64,000 nucleotides of DNA from Epiperipatus broadwayi (taxonomy: Eukaryota; Onychophora; Udeonychophora; Euonychophora; Peripatidae). The stretch spans positions 1 to 64,000 of the forward strand of contig JAQFVV010006353.1 in assembly GCA_028023455.1 (NCBI GenBank), read 5' to 3'. This document shows positions 49,651 through 62,460 of this stretch, piece after piece (positions within the stretch are counted from its first letter, which is position 1; each line of letters begins with the position of its first letter). A model generated the notes under the pieces. That model was not told the DNA's origin. It did no database searches and was given only the letters and a program-made list of their open reading frames with translations. Both the position numbers and the translations under genes were made by a program.

Positions 49651-51737
49651 TCATTAACCAACTGAAATTTTCAAGTATCCAGACACACAATCTATTATTA
49701 AAATTAATTATATTCAGATGATAAAGTAAATTTACTTTTTATTTGCATCTAAGTTGGTAAACAGATCATAAATCAGGCAATTATGTAATATAAGTAACAG
49801 GATGAGTGAAATTCAAATCAGCCAAGATGTTAATAAAATTTCACTCTAATCATCTTACATTCTATTTTTAAAACTGCAGAGATAACTTTTAGATATTTTA
49901 ATAATCTTATAAAAAACTATTGCCATATTATATATAATAAATGAAATATGCTGTTTCTAAACTGGTAATTATGAAAATAAATTATTCACCAGTCTTTTTT
50001 TAAAAAAAAATTAGCCCATCAGGTCATTTAGGATCAAGAAGAATTTTATCCGATGAAAAATGAATCTATTTTTTATCTCGATCTAAGTTTTTAAGTAAGA
50101 TTATAAATCAGGCAACGATAACTAAGTGAATTTCAAATCAGCCAAGATTTTATTGTAACTCTACTAGCCAATCAGTTTATACAATACCTTGGCTGATTTA
50201 AAATTTACCCTGTTAGTTTCCATTGTTTTATTGATAACTTATTTAAGACCTTAGAAACAGAAGAAAAGTGTATTCATTTTCTTATTCGAATATAATTAGT
50301 TAATGTAACTAGATACTTTTATAATAATACACTGCTGAATAATATGTTTATATAATTGCAAGTTTAGGGATAACGTATTTGATTTTATAGTATAGCATTT
50401 TTTTTTTTTTGTTTACACGGTTATTGAAATGGGTAGAAATTATTGCTGCCTTATAAAAAAAGTTAATATTGATTAATTAGAGTATAATTTCATCTTGACT
50501 GATTTAAAATATAATCTATTAGTTATCATTGTCTGATTTATAGTAATTATAATGTAATTATCCTTGATGTTAACGCCTGCAGCAGTAAATATTTTTAAAA
50601 AAATTGATTGGTGAGTAATTTGTTTTATACAATTGACAATTTGGTGATAATGTATTTAGTTTAATTATATACTCAGATATATACATATAGGCCTTGTAGT
50701 GCACTGCTAACAAATTTATTAGCCACGAAATATGACTTCAGTTTAATTTGGGCCAGATTTTTTTTTTGTTGGTTTAATTAGCCTTGAAAGTTTTTTTATT
50801 TTAAGTAAAGATACAATACATAACAACTAGTTATTTAACATTGGTCTGCAAATGGATAAGTAGAAAATAAAATAAGAATGAGCACACGAGCTCACACAGC
50901 AATTGGAAAATTGATGAAAATGTCTTATTCTCCATGAGGCTGTTAAAAGGCCAATACTCGGTAGCAGGCTATTTTAAGGTTGTTTTTCTTTATACACAAG
51001 AACATACATAAACTTTTAATTATATATTTTAAATTGGACGTACTTTATTATATAACTATTTAGAGCAGAATCAGTTGACTTTCTTTAATCTCCAATAAGT
51101 TATAGCTAAATATATAAGAAAATAAGATGAGGAGAAAAAAATAAGTAAATTGACATAATTTGATTTATGATTTGATTAAAATTATTTTTAGTTTTTTTTT
51201 TTTTTCATAATTTATTACATAAACATATAATTGCTTCACTTATATTTAGCATACTTTCAATTTCGGGTGAAATGTTCTAAATGTAGCAAAAAGAACATTA
51301 AAAAAAATTGATTTTATAAAAACAAATAATAAAAAAATGAAAAGAAAAATAATGTTAGCGTGACTAAAGTCTAATTAATTAATTAAATAAATGTAAAATG
51401 AGGGCAAAATTAATAAGCGAACTTCCTTCACATTAATTTTAATATGAAAATCATTATTTTTTTAATTATGTAATCATTGTTTTCTAAACAAAGTAACCTA
51501 ATGATTCTTCAAATTGTATCTGGCAGTAGTAAATCCGATCTTTTGTTGGGCCTTCTTGCAAATACATATTTGCAATTTAAGTTTATATAGAACAATAAAG
51601 AATAAAATAATATAATGTAAATTACTATTGTAATTAATTAATATTTTGAGTATGAGTAATGTATAATAAAATAATAATTACTAGGTTAGATTTTTTTTTA
51701 ACTATAAAAATATTTTACTTTTATATACATTTAACAT
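49651..51737. other. Intergenic; two diverged opposite copies of a short block
   Basis: AT-rich. AAATCAGCCAAGAT occurs at 49816 and 50137, and its inverse (CTTGGCTGATTTAAAAT) near 50190, with a weaker inverse (CTTGACTGATTTAAAAT) near 50494. Nothing coding. Confidence 0.4.
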
Positions 51738-51880
51738 AAAGAGCATGTTAATAATTCTAAACAAGCTATTTTATGATAAATGCTGTTAAAGAAAACATTC
51801 AAATCATCTTTATTTAGAATTTTCCCCACCCCCAGACTGGTTTCGAGCTATGGCTCTTTTCATTGAGAAACTAGGACACC
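51738..51880 (-). mobile_element. Hammerhead-bearing repeat, family C copy 2, core decayed
   Basis: The minus strand matches copy 1 at 32.8 kb. In the hammerhead part the core reads ATGAAAA instead of CTGAAGA, but stem II is a perfect GAGC/GCTC around the same CATA loop, GAAA is kept, and CCAGTC holds the cut triplet. Stem I (TTCTCA/TGGGGG) is weakened. Confidence 0.72.
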
Positions 51881-52329
51881 AGATTCAAAAAACCAACTCA
51901 AGCTAAGGATTTATCTAAAAGTTAACTCTTAAGAAGAAGATCTGAAATTTTTAGGCATATACAAGTCTTTAAATTCAGCTCTGCAACTGAAATAATCATA
52001 TGGTTCTGAACTTATTTTAGATACACCACATATATATTTATGCCCTGAAATTTATTAGACTAGCTCAAATATAATTTTAATATAAAATAAATACTGTAAA
52101 TAACTACTAAAATACCAATAATGATCTTATGATCAGTTGTCAAATCTATAACTATAATAGCTCAATTTATCTCAATCCAAAATCACACCCTAACTATAAT
52201 TCAAGGTTCAATAATTTAAAATATATATTTCCTATTGAAATATCTTATCTAAAATAATACTAGATAAATGATTGTCATAATATCAATAAAGTTATATTAG
52301 CCCTCCATGAATTTGTATAACGATATATC
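51881..52329. other. Intergenic, no recognised feature
   Basis: AT-rich; nothing recognised. Confidence 0.4.
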
Positions 52330-52664
<335 letters not shown>

Positions 52665-52665
<1 letters not shown>

Positions 52666-54204
52666 CCCTTAAATTTATATTCCTTCAATAAAATTATTTC
52701 TAAATTAAAATAATTTAAATAAACTAAAAAAAAATTTTTATTCACCATTAAATTTATATATTAACCTATAATATATAAAATATTAAAATATAATTTAGGA
52801 TTTTTATTTAATTAAATTAAGTATATTATAAAAATTTATTTAAATTCAATTGGTATAAAAACTTTAGATATTTAAATATATACCTTTTGAAATCACCAGA
52901 TACTTATTTATTAAACAATAATTACACCCAGGTTAAATAATAATTAAAAATACAAAATATATAAAAGATAGTAATATATAACTATATATGCATTCACCAA
53001 TCCAATTGCTGTTTTCTTGTTTGCTTCATAATTATTTAATGTAAAAAGTATTAGATGTAAATATGTAGTGCCACTAAGTACTCAAAATTATATTAGGAAT
53101 TAGGCGTGCATGCATAATTAAAATGGTCCCTGAATCAAATTTATTTATTGAATTAAATCAATAATTAAATTAATAATAATACAATGACAAATTAATAATA
53201 AAATATATTGTGATATGCAGTCTAGATAAACAATGCTAAGTATATTTTTATATGAACTACTGGTAGAGAAGATAGATACTCACAAGAGCAGAAACTTATT
53301 TATTTTATATTTAACTAGTTCAGTTTTAAGGCACCATATTGAATTTTTTTAAAAACTGACCCGAGGCACAAGTTTCATAATAACTTCAGTTTTAATTATA
53401 TTAGAGCAAAAAATTTTACATTAATAGAAACTAGAAAAACTAAGAAAAACAATAAGTCTAAGACAAATAGTGATAACCATTTTAAAAAAATAAGGAAAAA
53501 AGAAATTTCAACATCTGACATAATTATTTCTTTATTGTTTGTTCATAATTTCTAATTCATCATTAACTAAGTTTAAATTACATCTTCAGTGATAATTTTG
53601 TTGTATTCCTCACAAAATTATCTTTCAAACCATATGTAATATGTTTTACCTGAGATAATCCATAGCTTCAGAATCTCCAAAAGTATTCACATAAGAATTC
53701 TTCATTTTTATCTTATACCCCCAAAGTTACCAAATCTCAAAGGCATCTTATAAAAAAAGATTCATCCTAATAAAAGATACAATCATTTCCAGAAGATAGA
53801 CATGCATTTGTCATCATAGCAATTGGCTTCTTGTCTATCTAAAACTAGAAATTGTGGGCTACTGTCTGTATCACTAATAAAATGAGTTTCATCTCTTCAT
53901 TTTATAGATTTTGTGTACATCAGTGATGTTTATATTCTTTATGCATACCAGTGATGCTATCTTGTTATATTTATTGTATCACATAGGTGTAATTTATTTG
54001 CATATAGTCTATTTGTTAACTATAGACTTGAAAATAATGTGATGAAAGATATAGCAAAACTAGTGACTCCACAGATGAGTATCAAGGCATAGGTAAGAAT
54101 CAGAATTTGATTTTTTTCCTGCATATGCAATCTTTCTGTACATTTGATTATTAGTTTTGTAAATCATTACTTGTAAACACAAACACACCATATAAACATA
54201 ATAA
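52665..54204. other. Intergenic, no recognised feature
   Basis: AT-rich, no coding signal. The 53.6-54.1 kb part is somewhat less AT-rich but has no long frame. Confidence 0.4.
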
Positions 54205-54530
54205 TAAATAATAAATTATTAAATCTTTTGAGCATCATTATTTTTATAAAATAAGTTTATTTTTATAAAATAAGTGGATTAGAACACAAAATTACTGTAC
54301 ATATGAATTTATAGGAGCATAAATAAATATAGAATTTATATACACACACACCAACACAAACCCAATAAATCATTTTTCAAATAATAGATTATTAAACCTT
54401 TTGAGAATCATTATTTTTATAAAATAAGTGGATTAGAACACCCAAAATTACTGTACATATAAATTCATGTGAGTATAAATAAATATAGAATTTATATAGA
54501 CACACACCACTACAAACACAAATTAATAAA
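54205..54530. repeat. Tandem duplication, about 170-bp period
   Basis: The block TTATTTTTATAAAATAAGTG, GATTAGAACAC, ATTACTGTACATAT and ATAGAATTTATATA followed by an ACAC run occurs at 54238-54355 and again at 54410-54515. A small internal duplication of TTATTTTTATAAAATAAGT is also present. Confidence 0.8.
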
Positions 54531-55139
54531 AATTAAATCATTTTTTCAAATAATTAAAAAAAAATTAAAGTATTATTCAAAAAATTAAAATTGTATACTT
54601 ATGAGCCTGATATTCTTCAATTACGTTTAGACTCCATGGAAGGCCTTGTTTGTAAATCAGCATATGTTTAATTCAATAAAAGCATATTTTTAGGCCAATA
54701 AAAGTTTTCTGTCTTTATCACTTCATGGAAATGACAAAATTTATCAAAAAAAAAATTAAATATGCCGCTTACGAAAAAAATTAATAAAAAATCAAATTTT
54801 CATCGGATTTTTTTTTAAAGACAGTCTTAGAAAGCTATATAAAAATGTATAAAATGCCCATATTTCTGTTAATGTCATGCTTATAGTTTTTACATCATTA
54901 AAAAAAGAAAACATTTTGACCAATCAAATAAGATGAGCAGGACACCCGCTTAATATCCAAAAGCAGTTAACATGTAGTATAATAGGATTTGTGTAAAAAT
55001 TAAAGTGTTGTTAAACAAATATGCAGCTAAAATAAAAGGAAGCTAACAATAAATATATAATATTCATACTATATAATAATTTATTTAAATAAAAAAATAT
55101 TAATTCTTATTAAGCGCAATGTCAGCACGTAATACTTAT

Positions 55140-55270
55140 ATAAAGCTAAAGCTTTAGTACATGTGCCTTGAGTGCTTAATTTTAGCAAGAGAGACCTCTA
55201 CAAATCATAACATGAGATTTGACTTTATAAAGATAAGAGGGACCCTCTTATCTCTAACCTATTTTTCTTA
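55140..55270 (+). repeat. Diverged copy of the foldback-arm sequence
   Basis: It lines up with the left arm of the 34.7 kb foldback: GTGCCTTGAGTG, then GAGAGACCTCTACAAATC, then AAGAGGGACCCTCTTAT, then ACCTATTTTTC. ATAAGAGGGACCCTCTTAT is itself a near-perfect palindrome. Confidence 0.6.
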
Positions 55271-55849
55271 ATTATTTACAAAATATAGTATTAATAAATC
55301 GCTATTGTAATATAATCATTTATATTTTTCAATACTCACAGTATATGTATTGATATAATATATAGTCAACAAATAAACATATTGAATGTTAAATTAAAAT
55401 TTTAAACATTAAATTTAGAATATAATCTTACTTAAATTAAGATTTAAACTTTCTTTACTTGTGAATCGACAATTTATTAATGCACAAGATAACACCAATA
55501 ATAACAATAAAATATAATAAAAATGAATGAATACATAAAATATATATTTACATATGACCTGTATAAAATCCTTATGTATTTTCCAGAGAAGCACAATAGT
55601 TCCAATGTGTATGTTCCATAAACTTCAAATAATCCAATTAAGTTCATCAATTTGGTCAGTATAAAATATATTTCAGATAGTAATCCAAAATAAAATATAA
55701 AATCCAATTCCCAATAAATTCCAATTATTATTTTATAATCCACAATACTATTATTGTTATAAATGGTGTTGTTTAAAACAAGCAAGTGATAACCTTTTTT
55801 ATAATGTAGGCAATATATTCAAATAAATCAATTCCAATCTAATATTAAC

Positions 55850-56100
55850 CCTTTTCCCGCCTCTTACGAGGTCTCTCGTCGACAGCTGACGTCACTCTAA
55901 TTTCGTTAGTTTTAATGGTAGAATATTCGTTTGACAGTTATTGATTAGGTTTTTAAAAGTTCTGTAAGATGGTGCCCTCTTCCGAATTATTTTACAAGTA
56001 AAAAATCAAAAAAACCACATTTAAACCTAAACAAAGAAAGAACCTTGTCGGTGATTGGCTGTCAGCCAGCTCTCAGCCAAAAAAGATATTCTGATTGGCT
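55850..56100. promoter_or_regulatory. Promoter-like island: E2F, CRE and two CCAAT boxes
   Basis: A locally less AT-rich, CpG-holding stretch carries TTTCCCGC (55853-55860, E2F type), TGACGTCA (55887-55894, full CRE palindrome), and two inverted CCAAT boxes in GATTGGCTG context (56054-56058 and 56094-56098). On the minus strand the order CCAAT, CCAAT, CRE, E2F would fit a start near 55840. On the plus strand an ATG at 55969 in good context (AAGATGG) gives ten codons and then a GTAAAA donor at 55998. No downstream exon was recognised on either strand, so it may equally be a transposon promoter. Confidence 0.4.
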
Positions 56101-57414
56101 GGAAAGAACAAAGAAACCGCCTGATCAAAGAAAATAAAGAAAAACGCTGAGGTTTTCATTTCGAATATAATTTTAAAGAATATTAAGTATATATTGAGTA
56201 ATTACAAATCATTTTCAGAGAGAATACTAAAAAAACAAAATTATTTTCGAAAAATATTGAAGATTTTAGTAAAAATATTTAAGATTTAGCAATAAGAAAT
56301 ATTTACTTTTCTATAACATAAAAGACATTTACGTCATGAACTCTTTGTTTATATGATAGCTTTTATGGTGCCCAAATTGAATATTTTATAATAAATAAAT
56401 AGCAATTTATTTTTGAAAGAACTTTCGTTCACTTTTATAACCTGACAATGTATTAATATACTTTTTATAAATAAATATAAAGTCAATATGATATTAAAGG
56501 TGAAAATATTTTGACAATTGACTTGTCTTCAGTTTGTGAGCTGGCCAATTAAAAGCTTTGATTTTTATCTGACACAACCAATAATATAATTAGCGATTAA
56601 AAGGTTAAAATATTTTAAAGCAGAAATAATTTATGTATATAGAAGCATATAAATAATTTTGATATTGGAAAAGTAAACATTTTGTTTATCTATCGTAATG
56701 ATCCTTTAGTAGAAAATTTTTAAATGAATTTTAAAATTAGACGTTTTCCTTCTCCTCCCTTTTTTTTCAAATACTTCAAGAAACCAGTTTGATTTTCTGA
56801 ACAAATATATTCCTTTTTCTACTCCATTATTTGACAGTCAATAAATTAAAATACTTAGAAAAAATCATATATTCTTATATGTTTGGATTTGCTTATATGA
56901 AGGCCATAGTATCAAAGAGTTGTTTTAAATTGTTCAGTCCTATTTATAACTTTGTTATGATTGATGTAATACTCATTACCAAAATCAAGGATACACTCAA
57001 TTTTTTACTCAAATATTAAAATTAGTTTTGTTTTGCATTTCAAAATCAAAGCTTTTCTTTATAATAATAGAAAGAACAAAGCAATATTTTATAAATAATC
57101 ATATAAAAAATATTTATACTTTGATAATAAATATTACACCAATACAAGCTAAAATTATTTAACTTACATATTAATAATATTGTGTCAGAAATATATAATT
57201 TACATATTATCCCAACTTAAATATCACACATAATTTAAACATAAAAATATGCATGTTTAAGATATTAAATATTTTATCAAGAGTGTCCATGTAATATCAG
57301 TTATGACTGCAATAAAAAAATAAAAAAACAAAGAAACTAAGTTATTAATCTTACTATCCAATATTACTGTCTTATTATGGTACAATAATATATTTTTTTA
57401 TTTTTTAGTATTTT

Positions 57415-57428
57415 GTTGCCATAGCAAC
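57415..57428. promoter_or_regulatory. X-box-like (RFX) palindrome
   Basis: GTTGCCATAGCAAC fits the RFX X-box consensus GTNRCC-NN-RGYAAC. A single site with no gene next to it; function unproven. Confidence 0.35.
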
Positions 57429-58561
57429 CATTTTAACATTTTCTAGATTAATGCATAACATTTTAAAACTATCTAATTTTTTTTATACATGATCTTACAT
57501 CATTTACAGAAATTAAAGTCAATTTTTGATGGCACAATATTCCCTCACTCCTAACAAAAAATATTTTCTTTTAAATTAATAATAATAACTTTACTGCTAT
57601 TTTTAATTTGTACTTTAAATTATCTCTACTTGGTTATATGCAACCATCTATCTTTTTTTTGTTCTATATTACCTAATAATTCTGTTACTAAAATTAGGAA
57701 TGTTCTATCAGCCCTCTTACTACCAATGTAGTGTAAAAACTCACTTATAGTAGTTATTTGAATCTTCTTTAGTACTATATTATTTTATTCACTATACTTC
57801 TAATTACTAAAATGTTAGAAACATTATAGTTGATAAAGAATTTTCTAATTTAGCATTTTACTAATAATTTATTATAAAATATAGCTACATTGTCACATTT
57901 TTTCATGTTCTGTATGAATTTCCAATCACAGCAAAACTTGAGCACTAAGTTTGAAATCAACTCTGCTAAGTTTATTACTTTTAATGACCTTTCAGACTAT
58001 TAATAACATAATCTTGAAAATTATCATTTTCAAACAATATAATAGCTTTAATTCATAAGAGACCTTGTATTAAATCAACCAATTCTGCAGTTATATTACA
58101 ATATTGTAATACATTAATAAAATCCTTTTCACATACTGCATCTTTCAACTCCTTTTTCTAGTATAGCATTTATAAGTTTTCCTATTTTAGTTACTCTTTC
58201 TCTTTTTCACCCTTTTCCTTTAAAAGTAATTCATATTTTTGAGGTTTATGTTTTTGATGTTCTAATTTCAAACTATGACTATTCAGCACTACTATTTCAA
58301 AATTAAGACTAAACAACATATGGCTAATATTTAATAACTATAGGCCTTTATTACTCATAATATTTGAGCTATTATGCAATTGTCAATATACTTTCATATA
58401 ATCATGTGATTTTAGACCATTCCTACTTCTAGAATCATATTACAATCTATAAACAACATATAAAACTATGAATATACTGAAAAATTATTCCCTCTTCTAT
58501 CGCATCCCATAATTATTTTTAATTTGATCGTTCTTATTGTATTGCCAAATTCATACAATAT

Positions 58562-58665
58562 ATCATTTATTTTCTTTATTACTTTTGCAATGCTTCATAT
58601 AATTCATATGGTAATGAGTTGTAATTATATGAAGTATTGTAAAAGTAATAAAGAAAATAAATGAT
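58562..58665. repeat. 43-bp inverted repeat
   Basis: Bases 58562-58604 and 58623-58665 are reverse complements with two mismatches and an 18-bp loop (ATCATTTATTTTCTTTATTA at the left edge). It lies at the C-terminal edge of the gag relic, and may be a local inverted duplication. Confidence 0.9.
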
Positions 58666-58689
58666 AATAATATCATACTATTTTTACCT

Positions 58690-60054
58690 TTTACAAAACT
58701 ACATTTGTCTTAACTAATTTGCTATTTTATATTATTGTGCCTATCTTCACTCTAAAAGCTATTCATTAAGATATACTTAAAATCTCCATAAGTTTCTAGA
58801 TTATGAAATAAGGACTTCCACCAGTGTTTAGTAGATGACCTCAAATGATTGCTTTTTATTTTCACTCAGCCTATTTTGGGAAAACACTTCTTCCAAACCA
58901 CTTATGTACTCAATGGGGTTTTCCTCCTACTCTTCTTATTTCTTTATCTTTACCATTCTTTGGGTTTCATGTCTGCCTTCACTTTCTTCATCAATGACAA
59001 TGTATCATTATCAATTTTACTTCAGCACTTATCTTCAGAATACATAGACTTAAATAACCCATTTATATAATTATCTATAATTTTAACCTGAGTATTTTAC
59101 ATCCCTGCCATTTTGTCTTCTAATATAATTAATATTTTACTATTTATATCTTGTTCCTGTTCTTTAACACATTTATGTATTTGTTGTTCTAACAATTCAC
59201 TAGTATTTTCTAACTTACTATAGATATCTTTTTGTTTTTTGTTAATACTTTCTATTAATTATATTTTACTATTTATATCTTGTTCCTGTTCTTTAACACA
59301 TTTATGTATTTGTTGTTCTAACAATTCACTAGTATTTTCTAACTTACTATATATATATCTTTTTGTTTTTTGTTAATACTTTCTATTTCTTGTAGAAATA
59401 ATTGGTTTCTATCTAATTTATTCTTCTGGTCTTTCTTATTCTATATTATATACTACTTCCTATATAGTATACATTTTATACTGTGCTATGATTCTTTACA
59501 TACTTTTTGTAATCTCTTTATTTTATTTTCAGTCCTATTCTGCTTTTTATATTCTTGTTTATATTTCATCTTAATATGACTTTGAATATCATTCAATTCC
59601 ATTCTGATATCATTTGTCTCTAACTTTGATGCTTGCTAGGCATTCTTATGAGTTTTTTTAATCTTTATACATTTCTTCTCAAATTCTTTATGTTCAACTT
59701 TAGATGTTTTGATCTCGTTATTTAAATATTTAAACTTAGCCTCTAACTTTTCTTGAGATTTGTCCAATTATTCCATAACTTATTAAATCTACAATCACAC
59801 TGATCATCTGATTCCTTCAATTTAGCATCTAAATTACATCTAAATTCAAATAACGTATTGGTGGCATTGTGTTTAATTTCAAATATGACAAATTTGTTAT
59901 TAAACATCTTTGATTCTACTTTTAATTCTTTTAACCCTTTATTCTGATTACTCAATCTATTGTTAATTTCCCTCATTTCTTCCTTTAATTTTTTACTTTG
60001 GTTATCTAATCTATTACTTTGAACATCAAATTGATTATTTATTTCTTCCATCAT
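58690..60054 (-). pseudogene. LTR retrotransposon gag relic (coiled-coil then capsid-like)
   Basis: On the minus strand an ATG at 60054 opens 103 codons of clear coiled coil (NNQFDVQSNRLDNQSKKLKE), and the coiled coil goes on in neighbouring frames to about 59080 with a few stops (KLETNDIRMELNDIQSH, SKLENTSELLEQQI). Near 58840-58700 a block HWWKSLFHNLETYGDFKYIL resembles the W-W-x(n)-F-K core of Gypsy-type gag capsids. A tRNA-Lys-like primer site lies upstream at 60437-60456, in the right place and direction. Downstream pol was not recognised. Dead copy. Confidence 0.7.
59134..59391 (-). repeat. 129-bp in-frame duplication in the gag coiled coil
   Basis: Bases 59134-59262 and 59263-about 59391 are nearly identical. 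The period of 129 bp is 43 codons, so the coiled coil was extended in frame. The high identity suggests a late duplication or ongoing replication slippage. Confidence 0.85.
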
Positions 60055-60436
60055 TTTTTTTTAAAAAAAACTTTTATGCTTCCTTCAGGTTCTGCTGATG
60101 TTTCATCACTCTTGGTGTCCATAATTGGAAACTTATCCCAAAATAATATTATCTTTAATTGGATAGTCTATAAACATTTTAAATTATTTCTGTATTTGTT
60201 AATAAAATAGTCGTTCATTCAACCTTCCCTGTTAGTGAAGACTTGCAAAACAGCAGCAGTAAAAAGTCATCTTAAAGTATTTTAAAATATTCTCTCTGAC
60301 TGCTATTCTAATATATGTTTAGGAGTTTAAATGAATTGCAATTATCTATACAAAATGTTACTGGTATATAAAAATATAACCTTGTAATCTCATACAAATA
60401 TACGAGACTCTAACCTCAATTTCTTGGCCTTAAATT

Positions 60437-60535
60437 GGGCTCCAAGTTGGGTACCAAATTGTAACAGACTATATTTTACACAACAAAGTTTAAACATTGG
60501 ATACCAGATTGCAATCTACTGTAATATACATTATA
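60437..60535 (-). other. tRNA-Lys-like primer site and LTR end
   Basis: The minus strand reads TGTTACA, ATT, then TGGTACCCAACTTGGAGCCC (60456-60437), close to the complement of tRNA-Lys (TGGCGCCCAACGTGGGGC). TGTTACA would be the LTR 3' end at 60460. A diverged second copy of the junction (TTGGATACCAGATTG) lies at about 60497-60511. The LTR's other end was not found. Confidence 0.6.
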
Positions 60536-61000
60536 TTGTCAAAATCTATTCTTAAGCAGATATAAATATCAGACATTTAATTCTCTATATAGGCTGTTTT
60601 CATCAATAGTTGGTGGATTGGTATGCAAAGGAATTTTTGTGCTGCAGTTTGGCAGACATTGATAAATTTTATTCAGAACAGTTTCTTAATGTTACCATTG
60701 GGGCTTGCATCTGTTGTATGGTTGGAAGAATTTTAAAATATGGAAGTTTGTAAGAGAGAAGTCAAGTCAGTAACAGCAAAGAAGTTGAATAGTGATATTA
60801 GCCCAGATGCACCAAATATTACTAAAGCAAAGATCTCGGACATAAAAAAGTTGGTCTTTATGATTATAAATATTGGTCAACTGAATTTAATGTAGCACTT
60901 TACAACTAATTATAGTCATTTTATTGCACAAAACAATTGATTATGTTAAATGACTTTATGAGTCACATATACATCAAAATATTTTTTTTAAAATAACATA

Positions 61001-62460
61001 ACTGTTGGTAAGAAGGCACAAAAGTAATCTACTTAGTAGTGTTACTAGTTGCCCCCCTCCCAAAAAATACCTTGTTATTGCTGAAAACATTATAATTCCT
61101 ATATGTAAAATAATTGTAAATACAATGATAGACAAAATAGCATTGTGTGAAGTTATGAAGGTACACACATATGACAACATAATTAGTAGACATATGCATG
61201 ACATATCAGAGGATACTGAACAATTACTATGTGAAACTTTGAAAAACACAATTTTTTGTTTTCACATAGATGAATCGACTTATATAAGAAATAAAGGTCA
61301 TATTATTACAAGTTTATAAATGTAGAAGATATAACAGAAATTTTTTATGTTATAAGGAACTGCCAAATACAAGAAGTCAATACAGTTTAATAACTTGCAC
61401 ATTTAGAGGATTATTATGGAATGTTACATTGACATGTGCACAGATGGTATTCTTTTTATGATTGCTAAAATACAGAGTTTTGTTTCACTGGTAAAAGAAC
61501 AAATTGCAAATATGGTTAGTACTCATTACTTACTTCACAGTAAAGGCTTTATATCAAAGACTATTGGAGAATATTTAAAAAATGTTTTAGCAATGACATA
61601 GCTATGATAAATTTTATTAAACAATGCCCATTGGAATCACATTTATTTGTCAAATTATGTGAATGCATGGAAAAAGATCATCAAATCCTCCTGCACCAGA
61701 ATGATATTAGGTGGTTCTTAAAAAGTACTTCTTCACCTGAGTATTTTAATTTAAAAAGAAATGTTATCAATATTTTAAAGAACATTCAAAATATACATTG
61801 CTTCTTGTTTTAAAGATGATATATGACTCACAAATTATATATCTAGCTAATATTTATTAGAACTTGAACAAGCTGAACTCAAGCATTCAGGGAAATGAAA
61901 AAAATAACCTACAAAATATTTGCTTATAAAATCAAATTAAGTATATTGAAGAACCACATTTTTAAAAATAATTTTAAACTGTTTCTTTATGTTCTGGGCC
62001 AAGCTGCTGAGATAATCACACAACAAATAATTTGGGAGCTCTAGAAGTACAACTGTTCCTTCTTTGACAGAATTCCTTGTATGTCTGCAGGAGAAATTCA
62101 GTTTTTGAAATTATACAGAAGCTAGAAAATCTGAATTTTCAGAAAGAGAAAGAATTGACATAACTGCAATGTGACTACCCATCATGGATGAAATATATGG
62201 ACACACATTTTGATCATTTCTGGATTATAATAATAAAAAATATCCTTCAGATATGGAAAAGGCACTCTATTATTAATCCAGTTTTCTACATCTTACATAT
62301 ATGAACAAGTGTTTTCTTGCATAATAATACATAAAAGCAGAGATAGAAATTACATTCTCTCTCTCAAGGATGAACTTTATATGTGACTATCCAAAATTAG
62401 ACCAAGAATAAATCAGCTGTGCAAAAATAAACAAGTTCAAGTAGTTCTAGTATCACAAAT
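61001..62460 (+). pseudogene. hAT transposase relic of the ZBED5/SCAND3 type
   Basis: Plus-strand pieces follow the family in order: HKSNLLSSVTSC with PKKYLVIAENIIIP (61020-61110), MHDISEDTEQLLCETLK, FCFHIDESTYIRNKGH (61255-61300; first catalytic Asp in DEST), MCTDGILFMIAKIQSFVSL (61425-61490; second catalytic Asp in CTDG), THYLLHSKGFISKT, INFIKQCPLESHLFVKLCE (61605-61665), DHQILLHQNDIRWFLKS, and later RNYILSLKDELYM and LSKIRPRINQLCKNKQ (62340-62440), the C-terminal dimer region. Several stops and shifts break it. The N-terminal BED zinc finger is not seen. No flanking inverted repeats were identified. Confidence 0.88.

Noticed and set aside
55477-55785. 102-codon minus-strand frame downstream of the promoter-like island
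   Set aside because: Composition is what AT-rich DNA gives (Ile, Tyr, Phe, Asn, Leu), with no motif; not enough to call a gene even though a promoter-like island lies upstream.
58835-59579. Plus-strand hydrophobic frames of about 70 codons
   Set aside because: They are antisense to the gag relic.
61416-61813. Separate short plus-strand genes
   Set aside because: They are pieces of one broken hAT transposase.
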